From assembly GCA_024345305.1 (NCBI GenBank), contig BRON01000016.1, positions 186,001-250,000 on the forward strand: DNA of 64,000 nucleotides. Reading direction: 5' to 3'. A program made the position numbers and the translations under genes. Shown here piece after piece: positions 1-12,162 of this stretch. The notes under the pieces were generated by a model, which saw only the letters and a program-made list of their open reading frames with translations, searched no databases and was not told the DNA's origin. Within the stretch, counting starts at the first letter, position 1; each line of letters starts with the position of its first letter. This DNA is from Mrakia gelida. Its lineage: Eukaryota; Basidiomycota; Tremellomycetes; Cystofilobasidiales; Mrakiaceae.

Positions 1-226
1 TCCCTCCTCTCTCTCTCGGAACTCCCTTCTCTTCCTTCGCATGGCCACCTTCTGCTCCACTTAACGACAACTCACCAAATCCAGCATGTCCCTCCACTTG
101 AAACTCTCTCGCTCTCCCCTTCTTCCCCTCCCTCCGCACCCCGAGATCGAACTCGCAACCTCCCCTTCCTCCCCTCTCCCTTCACCACCGTCCCACCTCG
201 ACTCAACGAACCCGCTGGATCGCAGC

Positions 227-2998
227 ATGGGAAGAAGAGGATCACAACTAGAAGTCACCGACACTCGTAGCTCAGAAGACGAGGATCCCTTGGAGGACGC
301 AGAGGAGGAGGAGGAGGATCAGCCATCGGAGGAGGACGAGCTCGCTTTGATTCGCAGAGAGAGGGGAGAGAGGTGGTTCGCTCTGTTCGTCGCCTGCTTG
401 CTATCAGTCGGGAGTCACTAGTGAGTTTAGATCTCGTCCCTCGTTCATCCTTGAGGTGGGGGAGGAGGGAGGGAAGCCGGGAAGGATAGGCGGCGAGCTC
501 GAGCTCAACCTCCCTTCCTTCCCCCTTCTTCCATTCGCTCGATGCTGATCGGACATCTCTTCGGATCGATTTAACAGTGGAACTCATCTCCTGGGACCGA
601 TCAAGAGTCGGATCTCTCGCGAGATGGGAGCCTCAAACTCTCAGTTCTCTCTCCTACTTGCAGCTCTCTCGTGAGCGTACCCTCCCGTTCCTCCTTCCCT
701 CTCTCCAACCTCAACTGAACCCCATCGCCTTTCTTTTTTTGCGTAGCCTCAACAACACCTGGACTCCTCTCGTCGGAGGTCTCTTGACGGCTCGACTCGG
801 CACTCCTCGAGCATCGATCATGGCGACCTCGCTCATTCTCATTGGACAAGCCACGATCCTCTACTTCACCAGCTCAGGCGCGAACGGAGAGGGATCCATC
901 AAGGGGATGCTTCTGGGAATTTGGATCTTCTCGTTGGGTGTATCTCCGCTAGCTGTGGTGCAGGAGACAATCAGTTCGTCCTCCTCTCGATGCTCTCGCT
1001 CGAGCGACACCGACCGCGACGCGTCCTCTTCCTCCTCGACTGACTCGCTCTCCCTTACTTTTTCACGCCACCACAGTCGTTCGGTACTTCAGTCACAAGG
1101 GTCTCGGACTCTCTCTCGCTCTCGGCCTCGTCGTCGGGAAAGGAGCCAGCTTCGTCTCAGCCATCACGTCGTACCCTCTTTCGGAGCAGTTCGGTCGACG
1201 AGGTCCTTTCGTTGCCAGCACTCTCCTTGCCTCGTGAGTTTCTCGTCTTTCCATCTCAGAGCTCTCATTGGATCTCCCTCAAAGGTCTATCAGAGATCGC
1301 TGCGACCCGAAGGCTCTAACGCGTCCTCTCTTCTTTCCTCCTCGCCAGGCTGAGCTTCGCTGCCAACATCCTCTACTGCGTCGTTCACTATCGCAATCAC
1401 CTTACCCTCTCTTCCGATACCCCTTCCTCGTCCCTCGATCCAGACGAACTGGCTACCGAGAAGGTCCTCCAACGTCGTCGCGTTCGATTCACCAACCTCT
1501 CCAAGCTCGGCGACTCGTTCTGGATCTTCATCCTTCTCAACATTTTCTCCGGAGCCATCTGGTCTCCCTTTCTTCAACTTTCATCGTGTGTCTATCTCCC
1601 TTCTCTTCTCTCCGATCATCGCTCGTTTCGCTGACCGTCTCTTCGCCCTTCCTCAATCAGCAATCTCATCCAGCGTCGCTACCTCCTTTCCGACGCGACG
1701 AGCGCAAGCTACGCTTCCCTCCTCCTCGCCTTCTCCATTGTTCTCTACCCAACGGCCGGCTGGATCCACGATCACTACCATACCAACTCGAGGGACAAGT
1801 TTATCGTCTATCGGCTCTTCGTCCTAGCTTCGTGCTTGACGTTGTCGTGCTTCGTTTGGCTCGTACTACCTGTGGCTTTGACGAGGAGTCCTGTGCCGGC
1901 GATGATCGCGTTTGGAGGAGGGCATGGATTCGCGACGCTGCTGCTGGTGAGTCTTTCCTCACGTGATCCGAAGAACTTTGCTCTCGAAACGCTTTTTCGC
2001 TCCCTCCTCTCGATGCGATCACCCTCCTCGTTCTTCGCTTTCTGACCTTCGTGTTCATCTTTTTCTGTCATAGGTGCTGGTGGTTCCTGGCCTGGTGGAG
2101 ACGGAGTGGGTCTCGACGGCGTTGGGAGCTCACAAATCGGTGAGTCGCCTCGGAACTTGATCTCGCGATCCGAATTCGCCCAAGACGAGTCCGTTACAGA
2201 ACCTGACACTTCATCACTCTTCCTCCGTCTCCTTCCGCTCATCTTTGATCTTCGTAGATGGAGTCCGCGGCCACGACCCTCACTCAGACCCTCTCAGGAC
2301 TTCTCCTCGACGCGTCGCCCAAAATCCACCTCCCAATCTTCCCCAAACCGCCTCCCTCCAACTCCTCCTCTTCTCTTGTCGCACCTGCCTCCCCTCCCTC
2401 CCAGGATATCCCACCCGATACGACATCGACCCACCTCCTCCTCCTTCTATTCCTCCTTCTCAACATCTTTCAACTGGCGACGACGATCTTCCTCTGGCGA
2501 ACGGCATCTTCTCGCCTCGCCGCCTCCCTCTCCTCCTCCTCAACAACCATCCCCGACCCCAACAGTGACGATCAACCCTCCACCTCCCTCGGATCGGATG
2601 GATACGCTCCCCTCCCTAAGGAGGAAGAAGACCGAGACGAACTCGACCTCGAGGAAGAACGGATCCCCGCGTCGACCTCCCTCCGAACGAGCGACGAACT
2701 CCTCCCCTCCTCCCCCTCCTCGCAATCGAGCTCGTCTCGCAACCCTCTCAGGAACAAAATCAGGAGTCTATCAGCGTCGTCGAGGCGGCCGCTGATCTCA
2801 AGGACGACGAGTGGTCGAGAGTTGGTTGCGGGAGGAGACGGAGGAGAGTCGTCGGGAGGTCTGGGTGTATCGGTGTTGGGTTGGGCTGAGAGGAGAAGAG
2901 GGCGCTGGTTCTTCTTTATGAGTCTAGCTTTTGTAATCTCTAGTTGGGCTGTCTTTGGAGGTGTAGCTATATGGAGGCTGGAAGGGACGAAATCATGA
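227..2998 (+). CDS. MFS transporter, MFSD1-like
   Basis: Eight exons can be joined: 227-420, 578-670, 747-973, 1077-1233, 1349-1585, 1661-1946, 2074-2139 and 2258-2998. The joined protein starts with an acidic cytosolic leader rich in E and D, then gives a series of hydrophobic segments. Motifs fit the major facilitator superfamily: SLNNTWTPLVGGLL, VQETIIVRYFSHKGLGLSLA and AFGGGHGFATLLL resemble the first half and loop regions of vertebrate MFSD1, a lysosomal dipeptide transporter. A Ser/Thr/acid-rich loop of about 150 residues precedes one last membrane segment near the C-terminus. Substrate and membrane are not shown by the sequence. An in-frame upstream ATG at 86 would add 47 residues; I prefer 227 because the added stretch is Pro/Ser-rich leader-like sequence. 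Confidence 0.85.
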
Positions 2999-3332
2999 TG
3001 AATCCTGGAACGAAGCTCATCTCGCTCGACCTCGACGCGAACGACGCTCCGCTCCTCCTGCTCTACAGAAACCTCCCTGCATGAACCTCAGGTCTTCTCG
3101 GTGCCGACTATAGGAGCCGTACCTGCCCTTTCACATGCCAACCGTTTTGTCGCCCTCTCTTTTTTATTTCTGCCTGGAACTGAGTCGAGGGTCGTTCGCT
3201 CCTTCTTCCCACCGAGCGGCGGGCCATCTCGCGAGACTTTGCGAGCTGGCAAAAGAAGGACAGGCTGACCTTCCTCTCCCCCATCAACCACCACCTTCTC
3301 AACTCCCTTCTCATCCTCTGTCATCATCCAAC
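2999..3332. other. intergenic, promoter of LRA3
   Basis: Tandem gene boundary. It holds the 3' end of the transporter and the pyrimidine-rich leader of the next gene. No other gene or repeat seen. Confidence 0.5.
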
Positions 3333-5552
3333 ATGAGCGTTAACGGAACCATCAAGTCGAAGGTCTTCCCCACCATCGAGAAGATCGAGTCTTTCGTCCC
3401 TTCAGCGAAGGGTTCGTTCGCCCGCTTCTCTTTCCCTCCTCCCTTCCCTTCTTCTCTTAGCTCTGCTGACCTCTCTCTTGGCCCTTCTTCTTCTCTCGCA
3501 CTATCAGGATCTGGAGGAGACTACCACAACCAGTCTCAAGGCCACTGGATCGTGGATACCTCCATCTCGAACCCCATGTTCGTCCCCTTCTTCCTCTTCA
3601 TCGTTTTCCGTCCCTCCTCGTCCTCGCTCCCCTTCTCGACCTTGGCCTGTGCTCTCTCGCTGACCTCTTCCCCTCCTATCTCCTCTTCTCGCCTCGTTCT
3701 AACTCTTCTTCAGGTCCTCCTACGAGCAGTACCGAGCTTCTCGAACCTCTTGGGGAATCGGAGTGCTGGGATCTCTCTTCGTCAAGGTCACCGCCTCGGA
3801 TGGAACCGTTGGATACGCTACTGGATTCGGAGGACCTCCTGCCTGCTGGCTCATCGAGAACCACTTCAAGCGATTCGTACTCGGTCAGGATCCTCGAGAT
3901 ACCAACCTCATCTGGGACCAGATGTTCAAAGCTTCGTGAGTCGACCTTTCCGAGCCTCGGCCCGGTTTCAGCCCAGCGAGCGCGAGCGGTGAGCTGAACT
4001 TCTCCTGCTTTTCTCCTTTTCCTTCGCCTTCGTTCTTGGTTTTGATCAGCATGTTCTACGGACGAAAGGGTATCACTCTCGCTACCATCTCGGTCATCGA
4101 TCTCGCCATCTGGGATCTTCTGGGTAAGATCAGAGGCGAGCCCGTCTACAAGATGATTGGAGGTCGAACGAAGAAGGAGATCCCTTTCTACTGCACTGGA
4201 CCTACTCCTCCCGATGTGAGTTACCTTTTTCTCACTCGTCTCGTTCTCATTCGCTTTCTCGACGAGGTGGAACACGACCGCTGACATCTCTGCTCCTCCC
4301 CTCCCTCTTCTCTCGTTCGCGTCGAACAGGTCAAGCGAATGGGTTTCTGGGGAGCCAAGGTCCCTCTTCCCTTCTCTCCCTCGGAAGGTCACATCGGAAT
4401 GCAGAAGAACATCGACTTCCTGCAAGCTCACCGAGACTCGGTTGGACCTGGGTGAGTTCTCTCGTCGGCTTCTCTCGCTTCGCCTCGTCGCTCGTTTTTC
4501 GAGCTGACCTTTTGTTCGTTCTTCTCTCCTCGCTCGTTCAGATTCCCCATCATGGTCGATTGCTACATGAGTCTCAACGTTCCCTACGCCATCGAGATCG
4601 CTCAAAAGTGCATCGACGCCAAGATCGACATCACCTGGTGGGAGGAGTGCCTTCACCCCGACGACTTCGATGGACACCGACTCCTCAAGGCTGCTATGCC
4701 CACCGTCAAGTGGTGAGCTCTTGTCTTCCTACCCTTCTAACCCCTCTCATGAGACCTCAGCTGATCCGACCTTCATTTCCCGACCTTCCAGGACCACTGG
4801 AGAGCACGAGTACTCCAAATACGGGTGAGCTTCCATCCCTGCTCGCATCCGAACGAAGACGCGTCGAAGCTGACCTCTTCTTTCCCTTCTCGCCTCTTAG
4901 TTTCCGAAAGCTCATCGAGGATCGGTCTATCGATATCCTCCAACCCGACGTCATGTGGCTCGGAGGTCTTACTGAGCTCTTGAAGGTCTCGGCGATGGCT
5001 GCTGCCTACGGTTCGTCTCGCTCTAGTGACACTCTTCGTCTTGCCTCCCCTCGTCGCTGATCAGCTCTCTCCTTCGCTTTCTCAGACATTCCCGTCGTTC
5101 CCCACGGTTCCGGTCCTTACTCGTTCGTCTCCTCCCTCATTTCCCGAGCTTGTCTCGACGTCGTTCGTTGATCTGACCTCAACCTCCGTCTTTCGTTCCC
5201 CTCTCTCAGCTACCACTTCATCATCTCCCAACCTCACTCTCCCTTCTGCGAGTACATCGCCAACTCCCCCGACGGAAAGTCCATCCACCCCGTCTTCGGA
5301 GACCTCTTCCTCAACGAGCCCATCCCCACAGGTTCGTCTGCTCTTCGTCCTTCTCTCGTCTCGCATCGTCCTCTTCGACCCGAGCTCACCTCTCTCCTTC
5401 CTCTTCGCGTTCTCTGAACAGGTGGAAGGATCGACGTGTCGGACGAGCCTGGATTCGGACTGGTTCTCAACCCCAAAGCTCGTTTGATTCCTGCTGGAAG
5501 GCTCTTCAACGCGGATCCCGAGAAGGGACTCGGAGAGGCGGATCAGGCTTAG
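3333..5552 (+). CDS. LRA3: L-rhamnonate dehydratase
   Basis: Enolase-superfamily dehydratase that converts L-rhamnonate to 2-keto-3-deoxy-L-rhamnonate in the non-phosphorylated L-rhamnose pathway. Eleven exons join cleanly (3333-3411, 3508-3577, 3714-3935, 4050-4215, 4330-4451, 4542-4712, 4792-4824, 4901-5010, 5086-5122, 5210-5331, 5422-5552), each intron with a GCTGAC-like branch. The N-terminus carries [16 protein letters not shown], typical of rhamnonate dehydratases. Metal-ligand regions of the superfamily are present in order: IMVDCYMS (Asp), [10 protein letters not shown] (Glu) and TTGEHEYS (Glu). [12 protein letters not shown] contains the likely catalytic His. Length is as expected for the family. 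The other LRA genes, which are clustered in some yeasts, are not adjacent here. Recognition is strong. Confidence 0.95.
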
Positions 5553-6067
5553 ACGGTTGAGTTGGTTTGGGGTTGGGTCGAAGGGGAAGACGAAAAACTC
5601 TCGCTTCGACGTTGTATTTCTTTAGCTTTCGTATTTCCTTCTATGCATTCTCATCTTGGGCATCAGCTATCTCCTCCAGCGTCGCTTGAAACGGGGACGG
5701 AAAGAGGAGACGCGACGAGAGCAGGTCGGGTGCAAGCTCGCTCTCTTGCGTCTTTCGGGCGAAACGAGGGAAAGAGACAAGGATCCACGACTCGTAGAAA
5801 GAAGCTCGTTCTCAAACGATATGCTGGAAACGTTATAAAGCCAAATAAAGCAACAACTCGCCTCTCTCGTTCCCGACCTGGTTGCGATGAAGGGAGGGTC
5901 CGGACTTAGAGAGAGAGAGAGCGGAGTTGTAGCGAAAGACGGGTGATGTAAAAAGAGTGGGAGAGGCGGGTTTGAAGTGGGGAACGAGGAAAGGAAGAAG
6001 CGAGGAGCGGACGAGATGGGAGGGAGGATGAGGAAGAGTCGTTGGAGGATGTGGTCGCACCAAGCTA
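5553..6067. other. convergent intergenic region
   Basis: Holds the 3' ends of LRA3 (+) and the F-box-like gene (-). An AATAAA-like stretch (gccaaataaagc, about 5840) could serve LRA3 polyadenylation. No coding signal is convincing. Confidence 0.4.
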
Positions 6068-7491
6068 CTACTCGTCCTTCTTCACGACCACTCGAAGAGG
6101 TCCGCGAACTTCCTCCGAAAGCTTCTCGACTTCCTCCGACAGCATCTCTCTCTCCTGCTGAGTGGCTACGACGAGCTCAGTGACCTCGATCCTCGGATTC
6201 CTGAACGTTCGGCGCGACGCGAGGTATCCGACTGGTTTACGAAGGCATCGAGATACCGATCGCTCATCTACGGCATCCAGGTTCCATGTGACCTCCAACG
6301 GAGGGAGAGTTCCGAGGGAGAGATCCGTTTCGACGTCGAGGGCTTGAACGTAGAAGATGTGCGACGACGCGTCCGGGTTCGGTTCGTCGTCGACGGTGCA
6401 GTGTAGATCGATGTTCCAAAGCATGACGTATCGGAGGCGAGTCCAGCGGAGATTATGGAGGATGCTGCGTTGCTGATTCGGAAGGTGTCGCGACCTGCGT
6501 CGTAGCTGAAGGACTCGCTGAGCTTCGAGGGGTCTGGGATGAGGAAGGCAGGCTTCTGAAAGTGGAGGAAGTGTGGATCGACGAGGGTGAGGAGTCGAGG
6601 CTGGGGTGGAAGAAGGGTGCGACGATATCGATATTGCTTATTTCCGAAGGGAGTTCCACCACGATGCAGAGTTTGGCGCGTCGAAGAGGAGATCCTTGGA
6701 GACCGAGTCGAGCGACGGAAAGCTCGGGGTTGTTGAAGTACTGGAGGAGCGCGGCGGATACGACGAGGACCTCGAGGTGTCGAAGCGAGAGGCTTGAGTC
6801 CAAGCGAGCACTGAGCTTCGTCGCATCCAATCCCTGGAAGAGGAGGGCCAGGCGGGTTGAAGTCAGCGCGTGTCCGTTGCGAGATTCGCCACGATCTCCC
6901 TCTTCCGCGATGCGACGAAATGGACTGACTCGTTTGGTGAGGAGAGACCCTAAGCTGGCAGCGTCTTCGCGTCCGAAAGGGCTCCATCTTTGACGAAGCA
7001 TCTCAGGACCGAAGCGAACGAGCCAGGCGAAGTCGACTTGGCTGAGGGCGATGCAAGTCTGACGGTCGACGAACTCCCCGATGGACTCGAAGATTTCGAA
7101 GGGGATGGAGGCTTTGATGGGGATGGTGGAGAAGACGGGCTCGGTCCATACTGAGAGAGTTTGAATCCATACGGCAGAAAGAAAGAGGACGGTTCAGAGG
7201 AGACGAAGAAGACGACGATGGGAAGGAAGAGGGAAGGAGAGTCGAGCTCACCGTTCTCCTGCTCCACTTCCCTTCTTCCCTAGACATCTGTCCTACCTCC
7301 AACGCTGCCCTCAGATCCCTGACCATCCCTTCCTCGTCCTCTCTGATCCACAATCCAACCGGGGCCTTGGTTTCTCGTCGGAGAGCTCGAAGACTCGAGG
7401 TGGCGATTCGGGAGAGACTGTCTCGTTCCTTCGTGAGTTTGGCGAGCTCTACTTTGAGAAGAGCGACCTCTTCCGACTTCGAAATTTGCAT
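6068..7491 (-). CDS. F-box-like protein with N-terminal coiled coil
   Basis: The first exon (from ATG 7489-7491) encodes a heptad-rich helix, MQISKSEEVALLKVELAKL and onward. After an intron starting at about 7249, the reading frame gives ASIPFEIFESIGEFVDRQ followed by a Leu/Trp-rich stretch, which resembles an F-box helix bundle. A C-terminal part contains LRYVMLWNIDLHCTVDD. F-box proteins recruit substrates to SCF ubiquitin ligases; the target here is unknown. Splicing is not fully resolved. The coding frame changes twice, near 6640 and near 6500. Introns of about 62 and 50 bases, GT...AG on the minus strand, would restore a single frame. The upstream sequence stays open without an ATG, so the start could also lie in an earlier exon. 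Confidence 0.5.
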
Positions 7492-7684
7492 GCGATCTAG
7501 GAGAGAGGTATGTCGTCCTTCGAGGGAGGTGAGGGAGCGTAAGAAGAACTTGGTCGTTTCGGTTGCTGGGCGTGAAGAGGAAGAATGAGGAGAGAGGGCG
7601 AGTTTCCTCTTGACGTCGACAACCTGCCCTTCCTTCTCCCTTCGCTTTCTTCCATCAGCCTCGCTACCCTCTCAAATCTTCGAC

Positions 7685-9256
7685 ATGGCCACTTCTCCTC
7701 CCTTTGTCGTCACCCAACTACCAGCGAACCATCCCGGAGTGGCCGAGAAGAAGAGAAGGATGATCGAGGCGGCGAAGAAGCGAGGAGCAGATCCTGCTTC
7801 CCTCGAGAAGCTCAAGCACTCTCTCAGACCCGAAGCTGAGATAGCGATGCTGTCTTGCGCTCCGGTCTCGATGTCGGGGACTAGGATGCCATTCGTACGA
7901 CCCGAGATCGAGGTTTTGAAGCCTCTGGCCGCTGTGTTGGGGTTGGAGAGGCAGGGAGATTGGATCGAGGTCTGGAAGAGCATGCGACGAGACAGAGAGG
8001 AACTGAACAAGATGGCGAGCTAATTCCCCTCTTCTTTACATGTGAGACGTACGCTGACCTTAGCGGCTCGTCGTTTGTAAACTCAGATAGGGGTGGATCT
8101 CAACTGGTGGGACGGGAAGAACGCCGGCAACAACTACACGGTGGAGTCGTCTCTCCTCTCTCTTTCCTTCTTCTTCTTGTTCTTCATACCTTGCACGTTG
8201 AACCCACAGCTCTCACTCTCTCCGCTGACATCTGCGCTCATTTCTTTCCCCCTTCCAGATCTGCTTCTGCGCAAAGTACCTTCCCGCCATCGTCGCAGCC
8301 GTCCTCGACGAACCTTTCCCTTCGGTCCTCGCCTCGCCATGGGACCGTCTCCTTCAAAGAGCAGCACTCACTCCGATCCTTCAACACTACCTTCGAGACC
8401 GACCTACCCTCGCTATACAGCTACGAGATGTCTACTACCAAAAGATCATGGAGGCCGTCAAGCGAGTGGGTCGCGTAGCTCAGCTCGCATCTCTCGCGTC
8501 GTCGATAACTCACCTCGAGCTGACTCCAACATCACTCTGCTTCTCGACTTCTCTCGAACCAGAACTTCGATGCAGATGCCTGCCAGAAGCACCTCTTCCC
8601 TCACCTCGTCGTTCTCCACACGTGCATCCTCGCTTACCTCACCTCTCCCATGTACTCCCTCTCAAAAAAGCTCCTCCTCTCCCTCTCGCTCGAGACGACG
8701 CGAGCTCCCTTCAAAAGCTCCTCATCTCCCTCATGCCTCGAACTCTCCTCATCGCGAAAGGCGAGATCGAGTACGAATGGGAAACCTGCCTTGGGATGAA
8801 CGTCAACGCTGCCATCGTCGCCTCAGGATACCAGGACGTCCTCAAAGTCTTCCCTTCGATCCTCAACGCCGAGTCGCGACCTGTCCCTCTTGACTTCGCC
8901 GCCTGCGCTGCTGGTTGCATTGCGGACTGTTCGGAGAGAGACTGGAAGAGGATGAAGGCTTGTGCGAGGGTGAGTCTAGTGCCTTCCTTTTGACGTTCGT
9001 TCTTTCGTTGCGTTCGCGAGCTCTCGATGACTGACTCGACGACGCGTCTCCCTCTCGTTTCGGACCAGTGCGGAGTCGCGAGGTGCTGCTGCAAGGGTGA
9101 GCGAGAGAGAGAGCCGAACCTCCGATCTCTGGTTATAGGCGTGAAGTCCGAGCTGACCTTCTTTTGGCCATCGTCGTTTCTCTAGCCCATCAAACGTGGG
9201 ACTGGGTCGAAGGGAACCACAAACCGATGTGCTTCAAGATCTCGTGGACGACTTGA
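7685..9256 (+). pseudogene. MYND-finger family, copy A (frameshifted)
   Basis: Paralogue of copy B. Exon 1 from ATG 7685 encodes a charged helical region with MPFVRPEIEVLKPLAAVLGL, matching VPFVRPQIGSMLPLAIALGL in B. Later exons give ICFCAKYLPAIVAAVLDEP, the family YLP segment, and end in a MYND-like finger: KACAR, then CGVARCCCKG, then AHQTWDWVEGNHKPMCF, stop 9254-9256. Two defects are visible. The first donor is GC instead of GT (8015-8016). A one-base deletion in the A6 run at 8664-8669 shifts the frame between MYSLSK and APPLPLARDD, which line up with consecutive parts of B. It is either a pseudogene or carries a sequencing error in the homopolymer. Function unknown; MYND fingers generally bind proline-rich protein partners. 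Confidence 0.6.
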
Positions 9257-9733
9257 ACAGCTCGAAGCTACATACGCTCCCGAGACGATGTATCGACCCC
9301 TCTTTTGCTATCGACGTTCGACCTATGCATGCCCTCTCTTTGCAACTCCGAACGAGAGCTGGGAAAGAACGCGCCTCGAAACGAGATTGTTGCTCGGCTT
9401 CCCCGTCCCTCTCCTCTTCTCTCGTCTCACCGGCCCCTGTCAACGAGCAAAACGCATTACTGCATAGAAAGGGTATGACGGGGCAAAGGAGAGAAGAGGG
9501 CAAATCGAACGAAACGAAAACGACGTCGGACACGATCCAAGAACGAGCGAGAGAGAACGGAAAACCCAAAAACGAGACGAGCGAAAACGAAAAGCGAACT
9601 GTGAAAGAGATCTCCTTCCTTCGAAGCTCTCCCCCTCCCTTCATCCCTCAAACACCCTCCCCTTCCACCCAACCCACATCCAAACCAAACCCAGCCCCCT
9701 CCCTCTCACCCTCTTCCCAATCCACACCCAAAC
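9257..9733. other. convergent intergenic region
   Basis: Between the stop of MYND copy A (+) and the stop of the Csm1/Pcs1 gene (-). Purine-rich, then pyrimidine-rich. I see no gene or repeat. Confidence 0.4.
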
Positions 9734-12162
9734 TCACTTCCCCTCCTCTTCGTCCTCCTCCTCCTCCTCCTCCTCCTCAGGCTCCGCCCCCACCCTCGAA
9801 ACGATCTCCTTCCACAGAATATTCGCCTTATCCCACTTGGTCGAGAACCCTTCCTTCAGGAACGCGAGACTCTCCACGAACTCAGGTGTTTCTGCCTCGA
9901 GACCGAGAGGGGTGTAGACGAGGACGGAGTCGTAAGGGTTGGGGTTACCGGCTGCTTGGAGATCGGTATTGAGCATTGAGGATTGGCGGATTTTGAAGTT
10001 GAGGCCTGGTGATGGGGGTGGGAGGGGTGGGGGGGGGGGGGGAGGGAGGGGAGGGAGGGGAGGGGGGAGGGAGGGGAGTCAGCGACGCGACTAGAAAGGA
10101 CTCTCGAGGGTTCGTCCTCGAACGAGCGAGCTGGAGGGTTGGAAGGTGCGACACTCACTTCGTCCATCCACGTCGTACGTATAGATACAGTTGAACTCCG
10201 GTTCGCCCACAGGTCCTCCTTGCTCAGTCTGGATGAACTTGACTCCCACGACGGCGAGGTTGGTGAGATCCTCGTAGAACACTGCGATCTTCTGGTCCTT
10301 GGTGATCTCCTCGGCGGTGGTGGAGGCGGCTGCTGCGACGGCCGTAGCGGAGGCGGAGGTGGTGGAAGAGGAGGCTTTGAGGAGTTGACGCGAGTTGGCG
10401 ACTTCGGCTTTGAGTTCGCGTTGGAGTTGTTCGACTGGGAGAGGCGGATCGAGGGACATAGGAGGGGAAGGAGGAAGAGATGAGTCAGCAAGAGATGAGA
10501 CTAGACGCGTTCAGCGAGGATGATCGAGAGGGAAAGGAAGGGGAACGAGGGAACGCTCGACGCGTCGAAACGTAAGTCGCGACGAAGAACGAAACGGATT
10601 CCAGACTCACTCAGATCAGCCTGTTCCTTCCCCTTCTTCCCCTGCTCCTTCACCATCCTCTCCAGATCCTTCGTCGCCTTCGCAGGCTCAGGAACCACAG
10701 CCGGCTGAGGTCCAAGAGCGACCAGCCTCAACCGTTCCTTCTTCTCCTTCTCGTACGCCGTCGTCAGGGTCTTGTTCAGGTCGTTGAGCTCTGTTGCGAA
10801 ACCGAACGAGTATTAAACGAACGAGGTGGTTAGTTCCTTCGAGACGCAAAAGTGCCAGCTGGATTGAGGGAAAGAGAAGGAGGGGAAAGAGAGAACGGAA
10901 CGGATGGATGGATGGACGCACTATCCGCCCTAGCCTCAGCCTTCTCGCGATAGGACTTGAAGTTCTCCTCGGCCTGGGTGTTTCGAATCTTGGAGAGTTC
11001 GTCGAATTGACGGATGTAGGTGTCTCGTTCCTTCTCGAAGGCGTCTCGTTCGGCGGTGACCTACAACGTCCAAAGCAAAGCACGAAAACAAAGAAGGTCA
11101 GCTCGAGCTCGAGCTCACGTCGCCTTTCCCTCTGTCCTTCCTTCCTTCCCCTGCTTGCGACTTCTTCCCGCCAGCGTTCCTCCTACCCCATCCAACATCA
11201 CAGCTCGCAGCTCGCTAATCCTGAAGAGACTAGAGGCGAGCTTCGTCCCTATAAGCCCCATCGAACGAAGCTCTAACGAAGGAGCGAAGTTCAAACCCAA
11301 GCTCAAGCTCAACAAACTCACCTCATAAACACTCCTCTCCAACTTCTTGATCCTCCCCAACAAAGTCTTCACGTCCGTGCCAATCTCCCCATCCCCAATC
11401 CCAACCCCAACCCCTCCCACCTTACTCTTCCCCCCAGCAGCCTTCTTCCCGCTCCCCTTCTTAGGCACCACCTCCTCCTCTTCGTCCTCCTGCCCATCCA
11501 TCAACGAATCCTCTTCTTGCACGGGTAGAGGGGGTGGGGGAACTTTCTTCGATGTGGACACGTGTTTGAGTTTGGAAGATGAAGTGGTGCTGGGTTTGGC
11601 GGAGGTGGAGGAAGGGGTTGGACGAGGTTTGGTGGAGGAGTGGGAGGAGGGGTGGGTGGGTTTGCGAGGAGCTGCTTCCCAACGACAAACCAAACGAGTG
11701 TCAGCTTTTGGCTGTTCATACGAGCGAGCGAGGGAGGGGTGAGAGTGGGGTGGATGGATGGGCGAGACAGAAGAGTAGGGACAAGAGGGGATGAAAACGA
11801 CGAGCTGACCTTCCTCCTCCTCCTCCTCTTGTCCTTCCTCCCCCTCCTGCTGAAGCAGCGAATCCTCCGCCGTTCGATCCAGTTGGGCGAGTTTCTTGCG
11901 GGAGGATTGCGATTGAGCCCCCGAGGCCTTCGTTGAAGGAGCGGCGTTCTCCTTCCCCTGTAGCGAAGCGAACGAACACGAAGAAGGAAGGAAGGGGAGA
12001 GGGTCAGCTTTGTTTCCCCTTCCCTCCTTCCTTCGTTTGCGTTGGTGTTGGAAGGGTGGATGGATGGATGGGTTGAGAGAAGTGGAATGGAGGTACCTTA
12101 TGAGTCATAGTAACGGCCATATCGTCTGAGTCTTCTTCGTCGGAGGGAGCGGGGCGGGCCAT
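9734..12162 (-). CDS. monopolin subunit Csm1/Pcs1-like
   Basis: Several minus-strand exons join into one protein. The N-terminus is short and acidic (MARPAPSDEEDSDDMAVTM), followed by a long disordered Ser/Lys/Pro region. A coiled coil starts at about TLLGRIKKLERSVYEV and runs through VTAERDAFEKERDTYIRQF. The C-terminal globular domain contains KIAVFYEDLTNLAVVGVKF, FNCIYTYDVDGRSLNFKI and YDSVLVYTPL, which match the Csm1/Pcs1 chromosome-segregation domain. It ends in a run of Glu. Known role in yeasts: rod-shaped dimer linking kinetochores (monopolin in S. cerevisiae meiosis, Pcs1-Mde4 in S. pombe), preventing merotely. The domain match is good; which partner it uses here is not shown. A long G/C homopolymer lies in one intron (about 10029). 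Confidence 0.8.
10010..10078 (+). repeat. G-rich tract inside a Csm1/Pcs1 intron
   Basis: About 70 bases made of G runs, including an uninterrupted run of about 13 G near 10029-10041, followed by repeated GGGAGG units. It lies in an intron of the minus-strand gene, so the pre-mRNA would be C-rich and the G-quadruplex potential is on the plus strand. Length is likely variable and prone to sequencing error. Confidence 0.7.

Noticed and set aside
577..1353. Long plus-strand frame beginning at 577
   Set aside because: It starts at a GTG and reads through donors and acceptors of the MFSD1-like gene; true coding switches frame at each intron.
3676..4677. 333-codon minus-strand frame
   Set aside because: Antisense shadow of the LRA3 exons, caused by the GC-rich codon pattern.
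3333..5552. L-rhamnose catabolic gene cluster
   Set aside because: Neighbours are a transporter of the MFSD1 type and an F-box-like protein; no other LRA enzyme is seen.
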